From DASRDU01 sp035560235 (GTDB lineage Bacteria; Acidobacteriota; Blastocatellia; RBC074): a stretch of 64,000 bases of DNA. Under the pieces are notes generated by a model. It ran no database searches. It was given only the letters and a program-made list of their open reading frames with translations, and had not been told where the DNA came from. Where the stretch lies: the NCBI GenBank assembly GCA_035560235.1, contig DATMAG010000093.1:1-64000 (forward strand), given 5' to 3'. Below, piece after piece: positions 34,259-42,345 of this stretch. A program made the translations under genes and the position numbers. How positions within the stretch are numbered: position 1 is the stretch's first letter; every line of letters begins with the position of its first letter.

Positions 34259-34840
34259 TCAGTCGGTTTCAGACCGTTCCTTCATCCGCCACTGACGCAG
34301 CAGCGCGCAGATCGCCATCGTCATGAGTGAAGGCAGCCAGATCCATTCGAGTTCGCTCAGCATCACGTCAATGCCGCGCGCGCTGAAAAACCGCGCGCCA
34401 ATCGGCGAGACTTCAATCGGCCTCCACGGAAAGAAGTATCTCGTATTATCAAACGGCGCGAAGAAAGCCACGCCCAGCCCGCCATCAGTCATTGCATCCA
34501 GACAGCCGTGCGACAGAGTCATCAGTGAAAAGTAACTTGCCAGCGCCATTCTGCCGACCGGCAGCAGTGAGTTTCTGAAAAAGATCCGCGCCACGAGCAG
34601 GCCCGTTACCAGCGCGAAGAGAATCGAATGCGTCAGACCGCGATGACCGAACACGTCACCATACCGGACGCCCGCAGCAAAACCGGCCACATCAGCATCC
34701 GGCAACACGGCACAGCCAGCCGCGAGCAGCCGGAATCTGACCGGCAGGCGCATCGGTTCACAGCTCTTCACTCTCGGCAGTGTTGCAAACACCATTCCCG
34801 CCGCTGCCGCGCAGACCGCGTGTGAAAAGATCGTTGCCAT
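34259..34840 (-). CDS. YdjM/DUF457-like membrane-bound metal-dependent hydrolase
   Basis: Protein of 193 residues from the ATG at 34838-34840; a longer frame to 34957 lacks family similarity. The conserved histidine/aspartate pattern is present: MATIFSHAVCAAAAG at the start, LPDADVAGF, GHRGLTHSILFALVTGL and MTLSHGCLDAMTDGGLG. Four to five hydrophobic segments surround these residues. The family is annotated as a membrane-bound metal-dependent hydrolase, with some members induced in DNA damage, but no reaction is proven. It lies 83 bases after the Fur-family gene. Confidence 0.85.
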   Translation of the reverse strand: MATIFSHAVCAAAAGMVFATLPRVKSCEPMRLPVRFRLLAAGCAVLPDADVAGFAAGVRYGDVFGHRGLTHSILFALVTGLLVARIFFRNSLLPVGRMALASYFSLMTLSHGCLDAMTDGGLGVAFFAPFDNTRYFFPWRPIEVSPIGARFFSARGIDVMLSELEWIWLPSLMTMAICALLRQWRMKERSETD

Positions 34841-34923
34841 TCTTCTGATTTCTTCAATGCTCTTCTGCCTGTCAGCAGAATCAGGAAGCCTCAGTGGATT
34901 TGCGCCGGTGACTGCTGCTGAAC

Positions 34924-35373
34924 TCAGCCTGCGGCAGCCTGGCTGCGGAGGTGACACTTGTGACAGAGACCGAAAATCCGCAGGCTGTGATGGGTCGGGT
35001 GAAACTTGAACTGCCGCGCGATCTCGTCCTGCTTGTTTTCAATGACCTCGCTGAAAAACTCAATCAGGTCGCCGCACTTCGTGCAGATCAGATGGTCGTG
35101 GTGCTGATGATTGTACTGATGCTCGTAACGACGGCGGCCATCACCCATCAGTTCCTCACGCGCCAGCCCGCATTCGACCAGCAGCCTGAGCGTGCGATAG
35201 ACGGTTGTGAATCCGACTGTCGGGTCTACAGCCTTGACCAGATTGTAAAGTTCCTCAGCGCTCGAATGCCCTTCAGTGCGCAGAAACACTTCAAGGATCA
35301 GTTCGCGCTGCGCTGTTCGCTTGAACCCCGCACGCTTCAGATGATCAAGGAAAATCTCCTTCTCTTTTTCCAT
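34924..35373 (-). CDS. Fur-family transcriptional regulator
   Basis: Protein of 149 residues. The winged helix covers about residues 1-85, including GFKRTAQRELILEVF and GFTTVYRTLRLLVECGLA. The dimerisation domain contains HQHHDHLICTKCGDLIEFF, the metal and histidine region, and a second pair in IFGLCHKCHLR, giving two CxxC pairs for a structural zinc. The number of histidines and the acidic residues fit ferric uptake regulator better than PerR or Zur, but I cannot decide among them. GGAG lies 5 bases before the ATG. It probably controls iron genes, possibly including TonB receptors. Confidence 0.92.
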   Translation of the reverse strand: MEKEKEIFLDHLKRAGFKRTAQRELILEVFLRTEGHSSAEELYNLVKAVDPTVGFTTVYRTLRLLVECGLAREELMGDGRRRYEHQYNHQHHDHLICTKCGDLIEFFSEVIENKQDEIARQFKFHPTHHSLRIFGLCHKCHLRSQAAAG

Positions 35374-35458
35374 GCTGACTCCGGTCTGCCGCTCAAGTGA
35401 TGCCGCAAGGGAAGAGTAGATTGAATTGTAACATCGCGGTCAGATTCAGGGGAAGCAG

Positions 35459-38400
35459 TCATTTTGCCGCGTCTGTCGCACGCACGGCCAGATATTCCGG
35501 CACAAACAGGCTGAACTGACCATAGACCTTCGGATACGATCCGCCGTACATTCGCGAGCGAAATGCAATCGGGCTTTGTTCGCCCGCGCCGGTTCCCTGT
35601 TCACCCGCGTCGCGAAACCAGGTCGCATCACGGAAAAGCTGCTGCGCCTTTGCGCGCAGATCTGCGCGCCCCGTCAGTTGCGCAGTCACTGAAAGAAGCG
35701 GCAACGTCATCATTCCGTTCGCCACCGTCGGCGCTTCATTCTCCTTGTTCGGACACCAGAAATAAGGCACGCCGAGCGGCAGATATGAACCATCAGGTTT
35801 TGAGATGCCGCCAATCAGCGCCGGACGCTGGCCCGGCATCTTTCCGACCAGCCAGTCGGCCACGCGCACCATAAAATCTGCCGCGCGTTTGTCGCCGGTT
35901 TCGCGCCAGTATTCGATCATTCCGAGCTGCGCGTAACCGGCCCACATAAACGGCTGCGTGCAGTTGCCGATGTTCGAACCGGGCGGGATGTAATACCCCT
36001 TGCGTCCGCCGTCCTCTTCGGCCTGAATGAGCATGTAAGCCAGCCGCTTTGCCTTCTCCAGATAACGCGCTTCGCCGCCGTAACGCCACGCGGCCATCAT
36101 CGCCAGCACCGGCCAGCCGACAAAGCGCGATTCGCCCCAGCTCAGACTGTTGTCAAAAGTGAAATTGAAACGCTCGATCGCTTCAGCGCCCTCGATGGCT
36201 GACTGATGAACCGCTTCATCGCCGGTCAGCGCCCAGTACAGCCACAACCCTTCGATCCAGTGATGCGTGAAGATCGGCTCGCGATAAGTGCCGTGATCGC
36301 CCTTCTCGTAAAAAGCCATTCCGCGCAGGCTCCACGAACGGCCCTTGTCGAGATATTCATCGGCCTGATACTGCCCCCAGTCGGCGCGATAGCGGGCCAT
36401 TTCGCTGCCGAGCTGAAAGGCGCGCCGGTCGCCCGTGCGCAGAAATTCGCGCAGCATAATCCAGGGCAGATCGTAATGCAGATTCGCGTACCCGTCGCCC
36501 CATTGCAGGTCGCCGAAGTTGCGCCACCCGAAATGCTCGCCGCTCTGCCGCACTTCATAAATCGAGCCGAACTGCTGCTCCTCGTTCGCCTCACGCGCAT
36601 ACGCGCTCGCCAGCCAGCGTTCCAGTTTTACCGCTGAAGCCGCGAGCTGACGATCAGTGCCAAAGACCTGCCGCCAGTCGCGCCGCTCAACCATCACCGT
36701 CCTGACTGCCTGCGACTGAGCCACCAGGACAGGATCAAAAGCCGCGCTGAATGAACCAGTCATCGCAGCGGCAGCGCGCGTCTCAGCGCCGATAAAAAGT
36801 TCCGTACTCTTCGCCCGCGCTCCGTCGAAGATGTAGTAATCGCGGCTGAGCGGCAGCGGCGGCAGTTCCGGCGCGCCTGAATTGCGGCTGACACTTTGCA
36901 GATCATTCTTTCGCGGCGCGAGCGGCGGCAGCAGATCGAAGCGAATGCCACTGCCATCGGCAGTCAGCGCCTTCGGAAAGTTTTCAGCAAATTCGGGAAC
37001 TGTGACTTCAACGTTCGGATTGTTCGCGGCGACAGTGCTGAGACTGACTGTTGCCAGGTGTTTGTCGTTCTGTCTGCCGGGGCCTGTGCGCGCTTCCTCG
37101 CGCAGCGGGCGCGCGCCTGCCGCAGCATTGAACGGCAGATCAAGACTCAGCCCGTTCAGCAGCACGTGCTGTGACGGCGGCAGTTCCGGCGCGCGATAAG
37201 CGCCGAATCCGAAAACGCCCGTATTGACTATTCGAAACTGCACGCGCACGAATGGCTGCGCGGCATAAATGTGATAGCGCACAGTAAAGCGCAGCGGCGT
37301 CAGTCCCGCGCCTGCAGCGTTCGCCGCGCCTTCGGGCTGAAAGTTTCCATCCTGCCGGATGACCGTGCGCAGCGGCCCGTTCTCTTCGATCCTGGTTTCG
37401 TTCACCCACGCCGTCAGCCGCAGCGGCGCGGCATTTTCATCGGCCACGATGATTCGCTCTGACACCGAATGCACATTTTTGAGCGGCGCGGCCAGCGTCA
37501 CCGTCTGTCCTTTTACTGCGCTGATGACAGCGGTTTCATTCTCTGCCACGAGATCGCGCACGAAAGCTCCTGCCGGATGCGGAAAGCGCAGCGGCGCACG
37601 CGTCAGAAACCAGCCCGACTCATCCATTCTTTCGACAAAGATGTCCTCCTGCCGCGAGGTGCCTTCATCGAGCCGGTAAGCGCGCCCGGTCTGCATCGTT
37701 TCGTGAGCCTTCACCGCCAGCCGCATCACTCCGGCTTCGGTGTCGTAGGAGACTTCACTTGTGTTTTCAAAGCGAATCCTTGCGCCGGGCTGCAGCGCCG
37801 CGCTGTCGCTGACGAGAACTTCTTTTCGGGCGGCGAACACCTTGCTGACAATCAGCGCCGCGCGCGGCAGTTCCAGACTGATCGTCGCCGGTCGTTTCAA
37901 TCGTTCGCTGCCGTCAAGTTCAAAGCCCGCCACGAGCGTCGCGCCCTGCTTCGGCAGACGCAGCCTGACGCGCGCGGCGCTGACCTGAACGACCGCGCCA
38001 CCACTCGTCACGATGCCAGCCGCAGGCTTCGGATTCTCGCCGGTCGTCAGCCGGTAATCGCCCGCCGCTGTGTCGGCATCAACGAGCAGCCACTTGATCG
38101 GACGGCCCGCATCCGCAGCCGTCCCGCGCCAGCGCGACAACACACGAAACTGCGCCGCCACAGTCCTGCCGGTCGCATCCTTCAGCGCGAGCTTCGTGGC
38201 GTCTCTGACGTTTGCTGATTCCTTCAGCGGCACTCCGAACGTGGCCGGACGGCGCGTGATTTTCAGCGGCAGATCGAGCGCGGGCGGCGTCACAGGCGCG
38301 GGCGGAATTGTGACAGTGATCTGCGACTGCGCATTCGCCGAAGCCGCCGTTTGTCCGCGCAGGCAGGCCGAAGCCAGCGCTGCGAGCGCCAGAACAGACA

Positions 38401-38518
38401 TCAATCGCAACTGCAGCGCCAGACTACGTCTGGAATCATCCGACGAACAGCCCTGACGCGCAGGCCTGTGAGCCGCCCGGCCTGATGAGGCTGAGTCATT
38501 TTGTGAGATGCTGATCAT
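35459..38518 (-). CDS. Secreted YetA/PcRGLX-like protein (exo-rhamnogalacturonan lyase family fold)
   Basis: Protein of 1019 residues with an N-terminal hydrophobic segment at about 36-55 (LRLMSVLALAALASAC), possibly lipoprotein-like. The first part resembles the RIFT-barrel N-domain of the YetA/PcRGLX group: LDLPLKITRRPATFGVPLKES, KLALKDATGRTVAAQF and GRPIKWLLVDADTAAG. The middle and C-terminal parts have helical (alpha/alpha-toroid) character, with repeated tryptophan- and tyrosine-rich motifs such as HYDLPWIMLREFLRTGDRRAF and HHWIEGLWLYWALTGDEA. Predicted to act on a plant or microbial polysaccharide outside the cytoplasm; the reaction is inferred from distant similarity only. Confidence 0.65.
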   Translation of the reverse strand: MISISQNDSASSGRAAHRPARQGCSSDDSRRSLALQLRLMSVLALAALASACLRGQTAASANAQSQITVTIPPAPVTPPALDLPLKITRRPATFGVPLKESANVRDATKLALKDATGRTVAAQFRVLSRWRGTAADAGRPIKWLLVDADTAAGDYRLTTGENPKPAAGIVTSGGAVVQVSAARVRLRLPKQGATLVAGFELDGSERLKRPATISLELPRAALIVSKVFAARKEVLVSDSAALQPGARIRFENTSEVSYDTEAGVMRLAVKAHETMQTGRAYRLDEGTSRQEDIFVERMDESGWFLTRAPLRFPHPAGAFVRDLVAENETAVISAVKGQTVTLAAPLKNVHSVSERIIVADENAAPLRLTAWVNETRIEENGPLRTVIRQDGNFQPEGAANAAGAGLTPLRFTVRYHIYAAQPFVRVQFRIVNTGVFGFGAYRAPELPPSQHVLLNGLSLDLPFNAAAGARPLREEARTGPGRQNDKHLATVSLSTVAANNPNVEVTVPEFAENFPKALTADGSGIRFDLLPPLAPRKNDLQSVSRNSGAPELPPLPLSRDYYIFDGARAKSTELFIGAETRAAAAMTGSFSAAFDPVLVAQSQAVRTVMVERRDWRQVFGTDRQLAASAVKLERWLASAYAREANEEQQFGSIYEVRQSGEHFGWRNFGDLQWGDGYANLHYDLPWIMLREFLRTGDRRAFQLGSEMARYRADWGQYQADEYLDKGRSWSLRGMAFYEKGDHGTYREPIFTHHWIEGLWLYWALTGDEAVHQSAIEGAEAIERFNFTFDNSLSWGESRFVGWPVLAMMAAWRYGGEARYLEKAKRLAYMLIQAEEDGGRKGYYIPPGSNIGNCTQPFMWAGYAQLGMIEYWRETGDKRAADFMVRVADWLVGKMPGQRPALIGGISKPDGSYLPLGVPYFWCPNKENEAPTVANGMMTLPLLSVTAQLTGRADLRAKAQQLFRDATWFRDAGEQGTGAGEQSPIAFRSRMYGGSYPKVYGQFSLFVPEYLAVRATDAAK

Positions 38519-38538
38519 AAATTCTCGTCCGTGTGACG

Positions 38539-39216
38539 TCAGAGTTGTACCAGCCGGACAACCTGTGCATTCGCGCGCGCCTCGTCAAAAAAGTGATCGA
38601 GTTCAGCGTTGGCTTTCTGATTTTCGAGGGTTCGCTCGATCTCCTCGCGCAGCGTGTCATCGAGCGGGAGTATTCTGCCGCCGCTCGCTTTCTCGCGCGG
38701 CAGCCAGATTTCGTTGTAGTAACGTTCGACCTCTTCAGGCTTGACGAAGGCGAATGAGCGAAAGCGAAATTCAACATACTTGAGAATCTCCAGCCGGTGC
38801 CGGGCAATCTCGCGCAGCGAGGCCTGATCGAGTCCGACCCTCTGCATCCGCTCGCGAAAGACCTCCTCTGATTTGAACTTTGCCACCAGTTCCCTGATGT
38901 AAGCGGTAATCTCTTCCTCAGCCGGTTCGTTCTGCGGAGTCTTTTCGGCTTCCTGATCGAGCAGCTTCTGATCAATCAGCCGTTCCAGCATCAGCCGCTT
39001 GTTCTCCGGACTAAGTTCGAGCGGCTGCAGTTCAGGATCGAGCGCCAGCGCCCAGATCACATCGCTCTCAGTAATCAGGTCGCCGTTGACTATCGCGAGC
39101 ATCCGATCGGTAATCTCGGCGCGGGCGCTCAGCGCGCAGCCGCTCAGCAGGCACAGCGCAGTTATGATCAGCGCTGCTCTTCTGCTTATTATCATCTGCC
39201 TGTTTGTTGTCATCAT
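38539..39216 (-). CDS. SurA N-terminal-domain lipoprotein, periplasmic chaperone
   Basis: Protein of 225 residues. The signal sequence ends in a lipobox, ALCLLSGC, so it is probably lipid-anchored. The rest is a SurA-type N-domain: ITDRMLAIVNGDLITESDVIWALALD, RLMLERLIDQKLLDQEAEK and DDTLREEIERTLENQKANAELDHFF. There is no PPIase (parvulin) domain, as in short SurA-like chaperones. Its start overlaps the BamA/TamA stop by 1 base (TGATG), so it is co-translated with the barrel protein it would help insert. Outer-membrane protein folding is the likely role. Confidence 0.85.
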   Translation of the reverse strand: MMTTNRQMIISRRAALIITALCLLSGCALSARAEITDRMLAIVNGDLITESDVIWALALDPELQPLELSPENKRLMLERLIDQKLLDQEAEKTPQNEPAEEEITAYIRELVAKFKSEEVFRERMQRVGLDQASLREIARHRLEILKYVEFRFRSFAFVKPEEVERYYNEIWLPREKASGGRILPLDDTLREEIERTLENQKANAELDHFFDEARANAQVVRLVQL

Positions 39217-42215
39217 CAGAATGCCTGACCGAAGCTGAAATGAATGCGAAAGCGCGGAATGCTGATGGCCGCTTTCTGCTGACTGTTGAGTCCTGAATTG
39301 ACGTAAGGATCGCTGACCAGATAACCCAGATCGAGCCGCACCGGACCGAGCGGCGTTCTGATGCGAATGCCCGCGCCGATGGTGTGCGAGAACCGGTTGA
39401 AGCCAATATCGCTGACCAGGCTGAAGACATTGCCCGCATCGTAAAAGCCGACCAGTCCGAACTGCCGGTACACGTTCCGCCTGATTTCGGCATTGATCAC
39501 CACCAGCGCGTTGCCGCCGAGCGGGCGACTGACAGCATCCTGGATAATCTGCCCGTTGGCATCCTTCACCGGCTGCCCCTTGTCATCGAGCCTGTCCATC
39601 AACTGATAATCGCGCGGCCCGGCCTGCTCGAAACCATACCCGCGCAGCGTCGTCGAGCCGCCCGAAAAGAATCTCTCCGAGATCGGCAGCAGCGGCCCGC
39701 TGCTTCCGCCGACATTGCGCGCCAGCCCGATGCGCACATCTCCGGCGAGCACCACTCCGCCTGAACGCGGCACGGTGTAATAGGCCTGGTTTTCAGTAAA
39801 GAAGCGCAGGAACTGTTCGTTGCCACCGAGCGCGCGGGCGGCGAAGGAAAAATCCACAGTGTTGTATCGTCCGGTCTTTGCATCGAACGGATTGTCGCGC
39901 CCGTCAAAGGCAAACGACGCTGAAACGCGCGACAAGCGGATCGGCGCATCGCGGCGGTCAAGCTGTCCGTTGCTGGTCGGCACACAGACCGTATTTGAAT
40001 TGCCGCTCTGCTGCGCACAGGTCTTGTCGGAGATGCGCACCGTCTCGTAGTTATAACGAAACAGCAGCAGCGCTCTTTCGCTCAGTCGCCGTTCGGCCTG
40101 CACGAGCGCGGTGCCGCGCCGCGCAATGAACGCTTCGCGGTCTTCGCGCTGCGCGAGCAGCGAAAACAGCACCGGCATAGTGGAACCCAGCGGGCGCTGA
40201 TCGGTGTAGGAGAACTGTCCGAGCAGGTTGCGCGTGCTGCCGCGAAAGCGCAGGCTGACGGTTGTCAGACTGCCGAAGATATTCGGATCGGAAACTTCAA
40301 AGATGCCGCGCGGCCCTTCGTCCGACTGATAGCCGCCACCATAAACAATCGAACGCGACTTTCCCTCTTCGACATCAACAATCACGTTGCGCCGCACTTC
40401 GCCGAGCGAGTTTTCCTCGCCGAGCGGTTCAGTCCGCATCTGCACGCGCCGGAATGCGCCGGTGGCATAGAGTTCCTGTTCGCTGCGCGCCAGCTTGTCG
40501 TTGTTCAGGCGTTCGCCGTCAGTGAAGGTCAGATAGCGGCGAACGCGGCTGTCCTTTGTGCGGCGGCGCAGCCCGATGGGATTGATCAGCACGCGATTGA
40601 TGAAGACGAGCGGCCCTTCAGTGATTTCATAGATCACGCGCACGCGTTCGCCGTTTTCATCAGCGGCCAGTTCCGCTGCTCTGGCTGTGACCGTGGCCGA
40701 AGCGTAGCCGCGATCAAAGTAATACTGCAGAATCCGGTTGCCTTCAGTCTTGACGCGGCTGAGCGAGTAAGGCTCGCCCTCCTTCAGGTCAATCTGGCTG
40801 CGCAGCACATCGCTGTCCACGAGCGTGTTGCCCCTGAAGGTAATGTCGCTGATCCACGAGCGCGGCCCTTCTTCGAGCGTGAAGACGATTTTGAGTTTGT
40901 CGTTGTCGGGGCTGACGGCGCGATTGATTGAAACGCGCCGGGCGCGCCGAAAGCCCAGATCGCGCAACCGCGCCAGCAGCAGCTCGACGTCACGCCGCAG
41001 CGCCTGTTCACTGGTGATGCCGCGCGTGTACTGCGTCAGAATCGGCAGCGGAATGAAGCTTTCAGTTTTGGTGCGCAGCTCATCGGCGACGTCGGCATAA
41101 GTCAGGTTGTTCGTCCCTTCGATCTGGATTTCAGTCACCCGGTAACGCTGACCGGGTTCGGCGCTGAAGACCAGTTCAGCGCGGTCAGCTGTCAGATCAG
41201 GAACTTCGGGCGGCGTGACCTCGGCAAAGAAGAAGCCTTCCTCCTGGAGATTCTCGCGCAGCCGCCGCGCGCTCTCTTCGAGCGAGGCGCTGTTGACGCC
41301 GCCTTCGCGCAGCAGCGGCAGCAGCTGGTGCAGCTTCTTGTCGCTGAAACTGTGGCCCTCAACTCTGATCGTGAATTTCGGCCCGGAATTGACCGGCAGC
41401 ACGACGCTGACTTTGTTGGCGGCGTTGTCATAAGTCAGATCAGCCGGGCCGATTCTGGCATCGAGATACTGTTGCGCCAGGTGCAGCCCGAGCAGCTTCT
41501 GAACGTCAGCGTTGAGCTGTGGCTGCGAGAAAGGATAACCGACGCGACTGAGCATCGCCGCGCGCAGAGTGTTCTCAGAAATCTTCTGCGTGCCGGTAAA
41601 TCTGATTTCGCCGATCGTCGCCTGTGAGCCCATCGAGATGTTGTAAACGATCCGCGCCACCGTGCGCGCCGTGTCGTAAGTGACTTTCGGCTCGACGCTG
41701 ACCTGATAATAGCCGCGTTCCTTGAGAGCCTCATAAATCTGCTCGGCGCCTTTCTGCACGACGGTGTCAGAAAATTTCGCGCCGCGTTCCAGTTCCGCCA
41801 GCCGCCCGCGCAGTTCATCTTCTCCGACATCGAACAGCCCCTTGAAATCAACCTCGCCGACGCGCACCTGCGGAGTCACATAGAAAGTCACCGCCACCGT
41901 GCCGTCAGCATTCGCCTGAGTCTCAACGCGCGCATTGGCAACGCGGCCCGATTCATAAAGCGCCTGCAGCGTGCGCCGCACATCGGCGAGCGCCCACATC
42001 CCGCCCTGACGCATCCGCAGCAGCGTGCGCAGGTCTTCTCCCGCTTCGCTCTGTCTGTCTGTTTCAAGGATGACTCTGAGCGCCGCGATGGGTTTACCGG
42101 TATAACTCTCAAAGTTCTGCGCCTGAGCAACCGGAGACAGCACAAGCAAAAGAAACAGAAAGGTGAAGCGAACAGCCTGCGTAAATGAATGCAGGCGCGT
42201 GCCCGCATTCTCCAT
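39216..42215 (-). CDS. BamA/TamA-family outer membrane assembly barrel protein
   Basis: Protein of 999 residues from an ATG at 42213-42215 that lies inside a heptamer repeat. An ATG 7 codons upstream (42236) is an alternative, and the frame stays open to 42410. The signal peptide is FTFLFLLLVLSPVAQAQ. Several POTRA domains follow, for example VGEVDFKGLFDVGEDELRGR and RYRVTEIQIEGTNNL, and the C-terminal 16-strand barrel has the LRGYGFE motif (equivalent of VRGF) and IRTPLGPVRLDLGYL. It ends in the terminal phenylalanine FGQAF. Its partner is the TamB gene directly upstream, so a TamA-like role is as likely as BamA. Confidence 0.9.
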   Translation of the reverse strand: MENAGTRLHSFTQAVRFTFLFLLLVLSPVAQAQNFESYTGKPIAALRVILETDRQSEAGEDLRTLLRMRQGGMWALADVRRTLQALYESGRVANARVETQANADGTVAVTFYVTPQVRVGEVDFKGLFDVGEDELRGRLAELERGAKFSDTVVQKGAEQIYEALKERGYYQVSVEPKVTYDTARTVARIVYNISMGSQATIGEIRFTGTQKISENTLRAAMLSRVGYPFSQPQLNADVQKLLGLHLAQQYLDARIGPADLTYDNAANKVSVVLPVNSGPKFTIRVEGHSFSDKKLHQLLPLLREGGVNSASLEESARRLRENLQEEGFFFAEVTPPEVPDLTADRAELVFSAEPGQRYRVTEIQIEGTNNLTYADVADELRTKTESFIPLPILTQYTRGITSEQALRRDVELLLARLRDLGFRRARRVSINRAVSPDNDKLKIVFTLEEGPRSWISDITFRGNTLVDSDVLRSQIDLKEGEPYSLSRVKTEGNRILQYYFDRGYASATVTARAAELAADENGERVRVIYEITEGPLVFINRVLINPIGLRRRTKDSRVRRYLTFTDGERLNNDKLARSEQELYATGAFRRVQMRTEPLGEENSLGEVRRNVIVDVEEGKSRSIVYGGGYQSDEGPRGIFEVSDPNIFGSLTTVSLRFRGSTRNLLGQFSYTDQRPLGSTMPVLFSLLAQREDREAFIARRGTALVQAERRLSERALLLFRYNYETVRISDKTCAQQSGNSNTVCVPTSNGQLDRRDAPIRLSRVSASFAFDGRDNPFDAKTGRYNTVDFSFAARALGGNEQFLRFFTENQAYYTVPRSGGVVLAGDVRIGLARNVGGSSGPLLPISERFFSGGSTTLRGYGFEQAGPRDYQLMDRLDDKGQPVKDANGQIIQDAVSRPLGGNALVVINAEIRRNVYRQFGLVGFYDAGNVFSLVSDIGFNRFSHTIGAGIRIRTPLGPVRLDLGYLVSDPYVNSGLNSQQKAAISIPRFRIHFSFGQAF

Positions 42216-42313
42216 TCTCCATTCTCCATTCTCCATTCTCTGCAGAGAACGGAGCTTTGCAGACCCTTCACTGAAAAAGTAATGGAGAATGGAGAATGGA
42301 GAATGGAGAATGG
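42206..42313. repeat. CATTCTC-heptamer inverted repeat at the TamB-BamA junction
   Basis: Five tandem copies of CATTCTC (42206-42240) face an array of GAGAATG units at 42281-42313 across a 40-base centre. In the leftward direction the GAGAATG copies supply repeated GGAG and ATG triplets exactly where the BamA/TamA gene must start. The same heptamer forms the element at 23968-24075. Confidence 0.85.
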
Positions 42314-42345
42314 GACTCCGGGTTTTGCTGTCTCGCTTCGGCATC

